NCBI GenBank assembly: GCA_934644965.1
Contig: CAKUDG010000022.1
Coordinates: forward strand, 1 to 64,000
DNA: 64,000 nt
Origin: an uncultured Victivallales bacterium
Lineage (GTDB): Bacteria > Verrucomicrobiota > Lentisphaeria > Victivallales > UBA1829
Direction: 5' to 3'
Under the pieces are notes generated by a model that worked only from the letters and a program-made list of their open reading frames with translations, was not told the origin of the DNA and searched no databases. This document shows positions 52,604-60,680 of the stretch, in pieces. Numbering within the stretch: the first letter of the stretch is position 1; each line of letters starts with the position of its first letter. The translations under genes were made by a program, and so were the position numbers.

Positions 52604-53452
52604 ATGAAACAGGATCTGGACTATCTGCTGGAACTGATGGATGACGAAAGCGATCAGACCGCCTGCATGGCAATGGCCGAACTCCTTGCCAGAAGGGGCG
52701 GCGTGCTTGACAATAAACTCCGGGAACTCCAGGAAACCAGCAATCCCAGACTCCGCAGGCGGATCCATCAGCTCGAATCCGCCCTGCGCATCCGAAGCCG
52801 CAGACGCGCCCTCGCAGACGGATTCCGGAATCATTCCATCCCGCTTCTCGAAGGGCTCATCCAGCTTCATCTGCTCTGGTTCGACAACGATCAGCGCGAT
52901 GCTCTCATCGAAGACTGGGAACAGTTCGTTTCCGAATTCCGCAAAAGCGCTCCCGTGTCTCTGGAACGCATCGGCTTTTTCATGCGCAGGAAAGGCTTCG
53001 CCTGTCCCGCCAGGGACAATATTGAAGCCGAATACTTCTGCCTGGGAACAGTTCTGGAAGAGTGTCTCGGCGCGGACATGATCCTTGCCGCCATCACCGC
53101 CGCGGCCGCCGCGGCCAACCGGATCCGCCTGGGCATCGTAAGGATCCACTCCGATTTCGCACTTGCGGACGAAGAAGGAAACCTTCTCCTCCCCGCAGAC
53201 GACTGGAAATATCTGCCACGCCCGAACCGTCATTTCACCTGTCAGTTCTGCGATGCGGGAATGGTCCTGAAATTCGCGGCGGCCTCCCTTTTCGTCGCCG
53301 CCGCGGCCACGGACAGTTTCCGCTATCTCTACACCATCGGGAATTGTCTCTGTCCTCCTTCCGCCGGAGAAAACGACCTCCTTTCCTCTTCCCTTCCCTA
53401 TCCCTATGGATCGGCGGAAAAGCCGGGAAGAAGGAGAGTGCCCGGGGCCTGA
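52604..53452 (+). CDS. Possible SirB1-like (Transglut_core2) protein
   Basis: A 282-residue cytoplasmic protein without clear identity. Residues 1-65 form two HEAT-like helices (LMDDESDQTACMAMAELLAR). Residues 145-190 read LGTVLEECLGADMILAAITA, then a second helix and LGIVRIHSDFALADEEGN, which parallels the SirB1 pattern (Leu-x-x-VLE-x-x-x-Gly, a long hydrophobic helix, then Gly-Val...His-Phe). The catalytic Cys-like positions of transglutaminases are not evident. A Cys pair (CQFC near 213-216) and a Gly-Arg tail follow. SirB1-like proteins have no settled function. The match is weak and from pattern only. Confidence 0.6.
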   Translation: MKQDLDYLLELMDDESDQTACMAMAELLARRGGVLDNKLRELQETSNPRLRRRIHQLESALRIRSRRRALADGFRNHSIPLLEGLIQLHLLWFDNDQRDALIEDWEQFVSEFRKSAPVSLERIGFFMRRKGFACPARDNIEAEYFCLGTVLEECLGADMILAAITAAAAAANRIRLGIVRIHSDFALADEEGNLLLPADDWKYLPRPNRHFTCQFCDAGMVLKFAAASLFVAAAATDSFRYLYTIGNCLCPPSAGENDLLSSSLPYPYGSAEKPGRRRVPGA

Positions 53453-53664
53453 TTCCGTCTTGTGTCTCATCCGGATCCCGTTTTCACCGCTTTCGGGATT
53501 CCGTTTTCCCGGACCCTGCTTCCGCCGTTTTTTTTCTCTCTCTGTTCTTCTTTTTCCTTTTCCTTCTCTCCCGCCTGAGAGTGGTCCGGGAAAGAGGAGG
53601 AGGAGGAAAAAAGAAAAAAGGGGGGCGCCGCGGGGTGGTATGCGGCTCAGGGATTCCGGATTCC

Positions 53665-54495
53665 TCATCGTTGCGGCTGACTCCATCCATCCCTGGAAAA
53701 CAGCGGATGGATGCCGAAACGCGTCAGGACAAAATCGTATTTCACCGGATCCTCCGGACAGATTCTCCGGAAAGACTCCGTAATTTCCAGCGCCGCCGCC
53801 AGACCGGGCTGTTTCCTCCGGCAGAATCCGAGTCCGCATGCAATCCGGAACAGATGAGTATCCAGCGGCACCATCAGGCAGGATGGAGGAATTTCTGTCC
53901 AGACACCGCAGTCCACCTCATCTTTGCGGACGAGCCAGCGCAGCGCCAGGCAAAGGCGCTTGCAGGCGCTTTTTTTCGAGGGCAGAGGAAAAAGAAACGA
54001 TTCTCCCGCGGGAAAGTCGCGGCATAACAATCCGGAAAACCGTTCCAGCGCCGTCAGAATGTTCCGCTCCCCTGGAGTGAATCCGGAGACAAAGGCCTTC
54101 TCCAGCGTTCCATACTCCTCAAACAGTCTGCGGATTCCGAACAGCATGTGCCGGATGTCCTCCTCCCCGTTGAAACGGTGCCGGAATCCGGAGTATGCCT
54201 CTTGAAAAAAACGCTCCGGAGCGGAGCAGAGAAAATCCGCCGGATGCTCCCCCAGCGGATCCAGAACCTTCCTAACGCTTCTCAGAATCCCCCCCACCCG
54301 GCCGTAGGCAAGAGAAGATGCGACAAAAGCCGCCAGCTCCTGATCCCGCCTCTCATGGTAGCGATACAGAAACAGCAGCGGATCCGGATCAACATATTCC
54401 CGTTTGTTGTAAAGACAATAAAGCCGCTCGAGGATTTCCCCGGGCGGCATTTTCCCAAAACAGCCAGATTTCTTCTTACTGTTTTTCAAACTCAT
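53665..54495 (-). CDS. TIGR02757/DUF2400 family protein
   Basis: A 276-residue helical protein. The family opening is clear: LYNKREYVDPDPLLFLYRY followed by FVASSLAYGRVGGIL. Later blocks include HRFNGEEDIRHML and RWLVRKDEVDCGVW, then PLDTHLFRIACGLG. The fold is of the helix-hairpin-helix base-excision type by published family description, but a function is not established. The ATG at 54495 lies inside the end of the rubredoxin gene (20-bp overlap), so translation is probably coupled; the Met in MPPGEIL downstream is an alternative start. Confidence 0.85.
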   Translation of the reverse strand: MSLKNSKKKSGCFGKMPPGEILERLYCLYNKREYVDPDPLLFLYRYHERRDQELAAFVASSLAYGRVGGILRSVRKVLDPLGEHPADFLCSAPERFFQEAYSGFRHRFNGEEDIRHMLFGIRRLFEEYGTLEKAFVSGFTPGERNILTALERFSGLLCRDFPAGESFLFPLPSKKSACKRLCLALRWLVRKDEVDCGVWTEIPPSCLMVPLDTHLFRIACGLGFCRRKQPGLAAALEITESFRRICPEDPVKYDFVLTRFGIHPLFSRDGWSQPQR

Positions 54496-54634
54496 CCTTC
54501 CCCGCTCCGCATTCCGGGCAGACCCAGTCCGCAGGGACGTCTTCCCACGCCGTTCCGGCCGGAACTCCGTTGTCGGGATCGCCCTTGGCGGGATCATACA
54601 CATAACCACAGACTTTGCACACATACTTTTCCAT
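54476..54634 (-). CDS. Rubredoxin
   Basis: A 52-residue iron protein. It has both Cys knuckles, CKVCGYVYDP (Cys6, Cys9) and CPECGAGKDEFE (Cys39, Cys42), with the GVPAGTAWEDVPADW middle typical of rubredoxin. It carries one electron at a time to flavodiiron proteins and superoxide reductase, both encoded just upstream on the same strand. GGAGG lies nine bases before the ATG at 54634; an in-frame ATG three codons earlier is too close to it. Confidence 0.95.
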   Translation of the reverse strand: MEKYVCKVCGYVYDPAKGDPDNGVPAGTAWEDVPADWVCPECGAGKDEFEKQ

Positions 54635-54766
54635 TTTCTTCATCCTCCTTTGTTTCTTTTCCTCTTTTCCTCCAAAAAAAGCCGGGAGACAAACCGTCCA
54701 TTCCGCCTTTGTTCCCGAAATCCATCCTTCCTTCCAGGAAGAATGTCCCGGCTTTTCTTCTTCTTC

Positions 54767-55987
54767 TCAGATTTTGCACGTGGATTCCGCAGCTGCTCTC
54801 TCAAGCAGCCGGGTGCCAATCGCTTCACCGAGAGCGAAACAATTCTTCAAATCGTCCTCCGAAGGCACGTATTTGACTTTCAATCCCTCGCTGACAAGTT
54901 CCACGTTCATGGCCTTCAGATACTCGTTCACCTGCGCGACCGCCTCTCCGCTCCAGCCAAAGGAACCGAATGCGGCGCCGATGAGATTTTTCGGACGCAG
55001 TCCGCGCAGATAAGTCAGAACATCGGCCGTTCTCGGATACAGTCCGTTGTTGATCGTCGGAGATCCGACCACCAGAGCTCCGGCCCCGAGAATCTCCGCC
55101 GCCACGTCGCTCCTGGAAAAGGCGGAAAGTGGCATGACTCTGACATCCGCTCCCGCTTCCCGGATTCCGTCGGCGATTTCCATGGCCATCTTTTCCGTGC
55201 TGTGCCACATGGTGTCGAAAATCAGCACCGCTTTCGCAGTCGGCGCCTGAGCCGCCCATTTGGCATACAGTTCCAGAGGACGTCCCAGAAGATCCCCGCG
55301 CCAGATCGGACCATGATCCGTGGCAATGACGTCCACGGCCAGATTCAGCTTCGGAAACTCTTCCAGAAGCTTCAGCGCCTGCGGAGCATAGGGCAGAAGA
55401 ATGTTCGCATAATACTTTTCCATCTCGCGTTCGACATCCGGCCAGGGATTTTCATCGACGAAGAGCTTGTCCGTCGCATAATGCATGCCGAAGCCGTCCT
55501 GGGAAAAGAGGATCTTCTCTTCCGCAAGGTAGCTGAACATGCTGTCCGGCCAGTGCAGCATCCTCGTCTCCAGGAATGAAAGCGTCATATTGCCGAGACT
55601 GACGCTTTCGCCCGTCTTCACGGGTGTCAGCTTGTCCCCGATCCGGAAATGCGCATCCAGAGCCTTCACCCCGTTCACCGAGGCAAAAACCTGTTCCGGA
55701 GCTAGATCCTGGATCACTTCCGGCAGCGCTCCGCTGTGATCCATTTCCGCATGATTGGAAACCACAATGTCGATTTTCCCGATGCTGCCGATCACCGAAC
55801 GGATCCGGCTGTACATCTCCTCCTTGAAAGGAGCCTTCACCGTGTCAATCAGCGTGATCTTGTCCGCAAGGACCAGATAGGCGTTGTAAGTGGTCCCGCG
55901 GCGTGTCGTGTATCCATGGAACTCCTTGAGTCCCCAGTCGACCGCGCCGACCCACCAGACTCTGTCTGTGACTTTGATGGCCTTCAT
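54767..55987 (-). CDS. Flavodiiron protein (A-type flavoprotein, FprA-like)
   Basis: A 406-residue cytoplasmic enzyme that reduces O2 to water or NO to N2O. The metallo-beta-lactamase-like part holds the diiron ligands in NHAEMDHSG (His79, Glu81, Asp83), then a His in LHWPDSMFSYL, Asp in SQDGFG and His in ATDHGPIW. The flavodoxin part (about 255-400) has IFDTMWHSTEKMA for FMN phosphate and VVGSPTINNG. AGGAGG lies eight bases before the ATG. It stands between superoxide reductase and rubredoxin, which probably feeds it electrons. Confidence 0.95.
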   Translation of the reverse strand: MKAIKVTDRVWWVGAVDWGLKEFHGYTTRRGTTYNAYLVLADKITLIDTVKAPFKEEMYSRIRSVIGSIGKIDIVVSNHAEMDHSGALPEVIQDLAPEQVFASVNGVKALDAHFRIGDKLTPVKTGESVSLGNMTLSFLETRMLHWPDSMFSYLAEEKILFSQDGFGMHYATDKLFVDENPWPDVEREMEKYYANILLPYAPQALKLLEEFPKLNLAVDVIATDHGPIWRGDLLGRPLELYAKWAAQAPTAKAVLIFDTMWHSTEKMAMEIADGIREAGADVRVMPLSAFSRSDVAAEILGAGALVVGSPTINNGLYPRTADVLTYLRGLRPKNLIGAAFGSFGWSGEAVAQVNEYLKAMNVELVSEGLKVKYVPSEDDLKNCFALGEAIGTRLLERAAAESTCKI

Positions 55988-56046
55988 AAAAAACACCTCC
56001 TGAAGCTATGCGCAAACACTGGATTTTCAAGTCGTTTCCGCTTTTT

Positions 56047-56451
56047 TTATTTGACTTCGTACGTCCACAGCCCGTGAAGATTGCAGTATTCGCGGAGAAT
56101 CATGCCCTTCTGCAGTTTCACATGGAAACTGGCTTCCGGCGCTTCTCCGGGCTTCAGATATTTCCGGTTGGAATAAGGTCCGTTGATGACCTCGATCCAT
56201 TCAATATAATGTTCCGGAAGCATCGGATGCGGCGTGGAACCCACGAGCACTTTCATCCCTTCCGCAGGCTGCTCCGCTGCCGGAATCGGAACATGTTTTT
56301 CCGTTTTGAAATCCGTCGTCTTCGGTTCCAGAAGAATCAGTTCCTTTCCGCAACAGGTCAGTTTGCATTCCTCTCCGCATCCGCAGGCGTGGAGTTCTTC
56401 CACAATCATCCCGCATTCCGGGCACTTCCATATTCTGTTTTCTTTTTTCAT
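56047..56451 (-). CDS. dfx: Desulfoferrodoxin / superoxide reductase
   Basis: A 134-residue two-centre protein that reduces superoxide to hydrogen peroxide without making O2. The N-terminal desulforedoxin site uses Cys10, Cys13, Cys33 and Cys34 (KCPECG, TCCGK). The catalytic iron site has Glu51-Lys52-His53 (EKHVP), His75 and His81 (TPHPMLPEHY), Cys123 and His126 (REYCNLHG). Between the two N-terminal Cys pairs lie three further Cys (23, 25, 29) in HACGCGEEC, not usual for the family. It is first in the cluster with the flavodiiron protein and rubredoxin, a typical anaerobe oxygen defence. Confidence 0.95.
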   Translation of the reverse strand: MKKENRIWKCPECGMIVEELHACGCGEECKLTCCGKELILLEPKTTDFKTEKHVPIPAAEQPAEGMKVLVGSTPHPMLPEHYIEWIEVINGPYSNRKYLKPGEAPEASFHVKLQKGMILREYCNLHGLWTYEVK

Positions 56452-56606
56452 GATGGGTCTTTCTCTTTCCTAGACAAATTCTTTCAGTGGTTTTCTCTTT
56501 TCCGCAAATTCAGATTTCTGATTCCTGCTGGAGTCTTTTCTTCGTTTTCTTCCTCTTCCGAGCTTTCGCGAAAAAACGGAAAAGGCAGTTCCCTCCCCTC
56601 CGCAGT

Positions 56607-56629
56607 GAGCGTTTCTGTTGTGAAAACGC
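56607..56629. repeat. Inverted repeat upstream of dfx and the kinase
   Basis: AGCGTTT and AAACGCT form a perfect 7-bp palindrome around nine bases. It lies 156 bp from the dfx start. A DNA-binding regulator site is possible; no family assigned. Confidence 0.35.
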
Positions 56630-56878
56630 TTCTTGCATGGCGGAGAGAGAAATCCCTGTCCCGGAACAGTTTCAATCCGTCATTTTCCCTGATTCCCACC
56701 CCCTTCTTCCTTTTTTCCAAGTCGTTTCCGGTTGTTTCCCGGCCTGACAGCAGAAGTTCCCCTGGCTACGATTCTTCCGCAGATGTTTCCCTGGCGGAAA
56801 GTGAGAAAATGCTCCCTTTTTCCGGGCAAAGCACGGGATAGCAAACGCCCGGGGAAATGCAATAGGTCGTCCACAGTA

Positions 56879-56884
56879 TATAAT
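56879..56884 (+). promoter_or_regulatory. Candidate -10 box (TATAAT) of the hybrid kinase
   Basis: TATATAATGA occurs 118 bases before the kinase start. No -35 match was found. Confidence 0.35.
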
Positions 56885-57001
56885 GACTCAAAAAGGGAAG
56901 GAATTCAAGGGTGAATCCAAAAGATTTCCGAAAAAAGGAACGGGGTTGAATTTGAGGGATTCGGGATTATTGTAAAACAATCTTCGGGAGACTTTGCGGC
57001 A

Positions 57002-59023
57002 ATGAAACTCAGAAACCGGCTTTTCCTGCTTTACGCATCCTCCATTCTTCTTCTGGTGACGCTTCTTCTGGGATGCGGGATCTTCCTTCTGGATCTGACC
57101 ATCCGGGAATTCAGCCGGCAGAACATGGAACGGGAAGTCGACAAAATCGCCGCGGACATCGAACAGATCTGGCTGGAGATTCTCCACACCCAGTCCTCTG
57201 CTTCGACAAAAACCAGGGAAAAACTCCTCTGCAATGAAATTCTATCCAAATATGCCCATTTCCGCTGGGGAGATACCGGCGTTCTCTGCCTTCTTCCTGA
57301 AACAGAGGACGCCTATTTCCTAGGTGCACGCTCCATTCTGGAAATCCATCCCGGGAAAAACGGCGCATTGAGTTTTTACGACGGAATCACCAAAACTCCC
57401 ATGTACGCGGTTTCCAAAACCGCCGGAAACCACTGGAAGGTTGCTCTGGCAATCACCGAAGAGGAATTTTTCCGCAAGAGAATGTTTTTCCTTCAGCTCG
57501 GACTTCTGGCGGGGGCCACGATTCTGCTGCTGTCTTTCGTCTGCGCGTATTACTTCATCGGACGTTTCACCATCCGGCTCGACCGCATCATCGACGCCGT
57601 CCGGCGCGTGGCCGACGGAAACCTGGACACCCGGCTCGACATGAAACCCTTTTCCGATGAAGACGCGGAACTCCAAACCGGCCTCAACACCATGATCGCC
57701 AATCTGAAACTCCGCGCCATCGAACGCGACAACGCCGAACTGGAAGCCCGCAAAGGCCAGAAACTCGAATCCATCGGCATTCTCGCCGGCGGAATCGCCC
57801 ACGATTTCAACAATCTCCTGACCGCCATCCACGGCAATCTCCAGCTCGCTCAGATGTTCAACAACAATCCTGAAACCGCAAACAGTCTTGTCGAATGTGA
57901 AAAAGCCTCCGTGCGCGCAATGGCCCTGACACGTCAGCTTCTGACCTTCGCCAAAGGCGGCGATCCCTACCGGACTCCCAATTCCATTGCCGAACTGATC
58001 GTCAACAACGCCACATTCATGCTCAGAGGCAGCAAGTGCACCTGCGAATTCCATTTCTCCGACGACCTCAAATTCGCCGATATCGACGTCGGACAGATCG
58101 GACAGGCCATCGACAATATCGTCATCAACGCCAATCAGGCCATGCCTTCCGGAGGCGTCATTCATATTTCAGCGGAAAACATTTCCGTCGATCCTTCCCG
58201 GAGCGGCGGCTCCGCTCCCTCGCTTCCCCTCCCCCGCGGCACCTACGTTAAAATCACCATCCGCGACGAAGGAGTCGGAATTTCTCCCGAAAATCTTGAA
58301 AAAATCTTCGATCCCTTCTTCAGCACCAAGGCCAACGGCAGCGGGCTCGGGCTTTCCACCGCCCATAACATCATCAAACGTCACGGAGGATATCTCACTG
58401 CGGAATCCATCCCGGGGCAGGGGTCCTCCTTTTTCATTTATCTGCCCGTTTCCCCCGGAAACTCCTCTTCCGGAGCCTCTGCAGCCGCAGCAAAGGGAAC
58501 GAAGGCGGCATCTTCTTCTTCCTCCCTGTCTGTCTTTCTGAGTTCCGGGGAGCAGATCAGAAGCTCCGCTTCCTCCCCTTTTCTCCAGAAAACCGTCCCC
58601 AGGGAGCGAACGCTCACCTACGTTTCCGGCGGACATGTCCTCATTGTCGACGATCAGGAAAACATCCGTCAACTTCTCGGGAAAATGCTTGGAATCATGA
58701 ATTGCGTCTGCGAATACGCTTCCGACGGTGCGGAAGCCATCGAAAAGTACAAGCACGCTAAAAATTCCGGTCATCCTTTCGATGCGGTCTTCATGGATTT
58801 GACCATTCCCGGAAAAATGGGGGGAAAGGAAGCCATTGCCATTCTCAAAAAATTGGATCCGGGCGTCCGGGCAGTGGTGGCGAGCGGCTATTCCAATGAT
58901 CCCGTCATGGCGAATTTCCATGAGTACGGGTTTGCGGCACGGCTTGACAAGCCTTTCAAAGTCATGGACATCAATGACATCATGGAAAAAATACTCTCTC
59001 CGGACAATCCTCTGGGACATTGA
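57002..59023 (+). CDS. Hybrid sensor histidine kinase with C-terminal receiver
   Basis: A 673-residue membrane sensor. Transmembrane segments at about 8-30 and 162-185 enclose an extracytoplasmic sensor of some 130 residues (with a Cache-like look: GDTGVLCLLPETEDAYFLG). A HAMP domain (185-240) leads to the dimerisation helix with phospho-acceptor His267 in GGIAHDFNNLLT. The ATPase has the N box (Asn372-Asn377 region), DEGVG (422-426) and GSGLGLS (446-452). A Ser/Ala linker precedes a receiver domain (545-665) with Asp599 in MDLTIPG. No separate response regulator lies beside it, so the partner is elsewhere. The signal is unknown. Confidence 0.93.
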   Translation: MKLRNRLFLLYASSILLLVTLLLGCGIFLLDLTIREFSRQNMEREVDKIAADIEQIWLEILHTQSSASTKTREKLLCNEILSKYAHFRWGDTGVLCLLPETEDAYFLGARSILEIHPGKNGALSFYDGITKTPMYAVSKTAGNHWKVALAITEEEFFRKRMFFLQLGLLAGATILLLSFVCAYYFIGRFTIRLDRIIDAVRRVADGNLDTRLDMKPFSDEDAELQTGLNTMIANLKLRAIERDNAELEARKGQKLESIGILAGGIAHDFNNLLTAIHGNLQLAQMFNNNPETANSLVECEKASVRAMALTRQLLTFAKGGDPYRTPNSIAELIVNNATFMLRGSKCTCEFHFSDDLKFADIDVGQIGQAIDNIVINANQAMPSGGVIHISAENISVDPSRSGGSAPSLPLPRGTYVKITIRDEGVGISPENLEKIFDPFFSTKANGSGLGLSTAHNIIKRHGGYLTAESIPGQGSSFFIYLPVSPGNSSSGASAAAAKGTKAASSSSSLSVFLSSGEQIRSSASSPFLQKTVPRERTLTYVSGGHVLIVDDQENIRQLLGKMLGIMNCVCEYASDGAEAIEKYKHAKNSGHPFDAVFMDLTIPGKMGGKEAIAILKKLDPGVRAVVASGYSNDPVMANFHEYGFAARLDKPFKVMDINDIMEKILSPDNPLGH

Positions 59024-59062
59024 GTGAGATTCACTGTGATGAATCTTTGGAAAAATGAAAAA

Positions 59063-59109
59063 GACGGATGAAATGGTGAGGCGTCATATCATCCGTCATT
59101 TTTTATTTT
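59063..59109. terminator. Bidirectional terminator between the kinase and the HAD gene
   Basis: GACGGATGA (59063-59071) pairs perfectly with TCATCCGTC (59089-59097). T-rich runs follow on the plus strand (59099-59109) and on the minus strand (TTTTTCATTTTT), so both converging genes can use it. Confidence 0.9.
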
Positions 59110-59129
59110 CACAATCCGTCATTTGCCCG

Positions 59130-60038
59130 TCATTTCAATCTTATCTGCTCGCAGACGATGTGTTTGAATACATAATCGGGGACTTCTTCGGGGAGCAGGG
59201 GTTCCGTCAGTCTGCTTTCCGGGGTGACACCGGTCAGGAGCAGGGCACTGGTCATGCCGCAGGTGTTGGCTCCGCGGATGTCGGATGGCAGAAAATCCCC
59301 GAGCATGAGAATCCGGCTCATTTCCGGAACTTCCGGGAGAGCGTAGTCCCGGACGATTTCGTTCACCGCATGCTGGAAAAGCGCTGGATACGGTTTCCCG
59401 AGAAAAATCGTTTCCGGTTCCAGACCCATTTCCCTGAGCAGGCCACGCAGAAAACGTGCGGAAGCGCCGGCTCCGATGCCGAAACCGCCCCGGCCGTCCG
59501 GCCAGTAGCTGTCCGGATTCGGAACGAGGAAGAGACGGTCCGGATGCCTCGCAAAAAAATTCAGCACGGCATGGAACACCTTGTGCCAGTCATAATATCC
59601 CTCCCCGGCGACGACGGCCCGGCAGGATTCAATCTCCGCCGGATCCTTTACCGGAAGCATTCCCGCAAGAGCCGCATAATTCTCCGGTTTCCCGAGATCG
59701 CCCATCACAAAGACTTTTTCTCCGCGCAAACCGTATTCGACGGCCATTTCCTTCAGCGCAAGAGAACAGGAGACGACTTCTTCCGGCAGGATGTCGAATC
59801 CCGCACGGGTGAAGAAAGAACAGATTTCGTTCAGAGAATGATTTCCGTCATTCGTCAGGATGCGGAAGGGAAAATTTTCCCGGCGCAGTCTCCCGATCAG
59901 TTCCAGTGCTCCGGGAACGGGATTCCTTTTCCCGAGAAGCAAAGTCCCGTCCATATCAAAGAAGAGTGCGTCGAAGTTGCGGCGCATTTCTTTTTCAAAC
60001 CACCATTCAGAAAAGGAATTGATGATCCGCATCGTCAT
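59130..60038 (-). CDS. HAD-superfamily IIA phosphatase (NagD-like)
   Basis: A 302-residue sugar- or nucleotide-phosphatase. Motif I is FFDMDGTLLLG (Asp28, Asp30), motif II sits in RILTNDGN (NagD relatives read TNN), the motif III Lys is in FLGKPYPALF, and motif IV in MLGDFLPSDIRGAN. This layout is that of the HAD-IIA group with a large cap between motifs II and III. The start lies two bases after the adenosyltransferase stop, so the two are coexpressed. Substrate unknown. Confidence 0.9.
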   Translation of the reverse strand: MTMRIINSFSEWWFEKEMRRNFDALFFDMDGTLLLGKRNPVPGALELIGRLRRENFPFRILTNDGNHSLNEICSFFTRAGFDILPEEVVSCSLALKEMAVEYGLRGEKVFVMGDLGKPENYAALAGMLPVKDPAEIESCRAVVAGEGYYDWHKVFHAVLNFFARHPDRLFLVPNPDSYWPDGRGGFGIGAGASARFLRGLLREMGLEPETIFLGKPYPALFQHAVNEIVRDYALPEVPEMSRILMLGDFLPSDIRGANTCGMTSALLLTGVTPESRLTEPLLPEEVPDYVFKHIVCEQIRLK

Positions 60039-60040
60039 CG

Positions 60041-60571
60041 TCAGAACTCGATTCCCCGCAGAGCGGCACGCCCTGTCTCATAATAGTGTTTGACACACTG
60101 CACACGGCTGACGAGATCGGCCGCCTTCAGCAACGATTCGGGAGCATTTCTCCCTGTGAGGACGGCTTCTGTCCCCACGGCGCGGTTCCGCAGAGCGGAA
60201 AGGAGGGTCTCCTCCCGGAGAAGTCCGCCCTGCAGCGCCCCCAGAACCTCATCCAGAACCACAAGATCGTATTCTCCGGAACAAAGGGCTTTCCCCGCTT
60301 CGGCAAGAGTCTGCTGCGCCCTCCGGATCTCCTCATCCGGCGGAGGACGGTTTCCGGAGAGAAAACGCCCGGTTCCGCAGGCGTATGCCGTAAAATCCGG
60401 AGAAGCATGCTTTTTCAGGAAGCGGATTTCCGAACTGTTTCCGTCTTTCAGAAACTGGGCGAAAAAAACTTTGCCCCCTGCTCCGAGCATCCGGACGGCG
60501 AGTCCGGCGGCGGCGGTCGTCTTTCCTTTTCCATCGCCGCAGTAAATATGGATTTTTCCGGGATTCTTCAT
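60041..60571 (-). CDS. cobO: Corrinoid (cob(I)alamin) adenosyltransferase, CobA/BtuR type
   Basis: A 176-residue P-loop enzyme that transfers adenosyl from ATP to reduced corrinoid, making coenzyme B12. The P-loop is GDGKGKTTAAAG near the N-terminus; the DLVVLDEVLGAL motif holds the Mg ligand, and the ending HYYETGRAALRGIEF is the family's C-terminal signature. AAGGGG lies six bases before the ATG at 60571; the longer open frame upstream lacks a domain. No other cobalamin gene is present, so it may serve B12 salvage. Confidence 0.92.
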   Translation of the reverse strand: MKNPGKIHIYCGDGKGKTTAAAGLAVRMLGAGGKVFFAQFLKDGNSSEIRFLKKHASPDFTAYACGTGRFLSGNRPPPDEEIRRAQQTLAEAGKALCSGEYDLVVLDEVLGALQGGLLREETLLSALRNRAVGTEAVLTGRNAPESLLKAADLVSRVQCVKHYYETGRAALRGIEF

Positions 60572-60680
60572 GCTGCCCCTTCCGTATTTCCAAAGATTCA
60601 AAACAGAGAAATATACGCCAAACGCCGAACTTTGCCATTTTCCCGCTTGAAAAACTTCTTTTTTTGAGTAATCTTTCCCC

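Larger units (their letters stand above)
56452..57001. other. Divergent region between superoxide reductase and the kinase
   Basis: About 550 bp with no supported gene. It holds the inverted repeat AGCGTTT-9-AAACGCT at 56607-56629, which could be a regulator site, and a TATAAT box at 56879-56884 in front of the kinase. Frames crossing the region are short and of biased composition. Confidence 0.55.
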
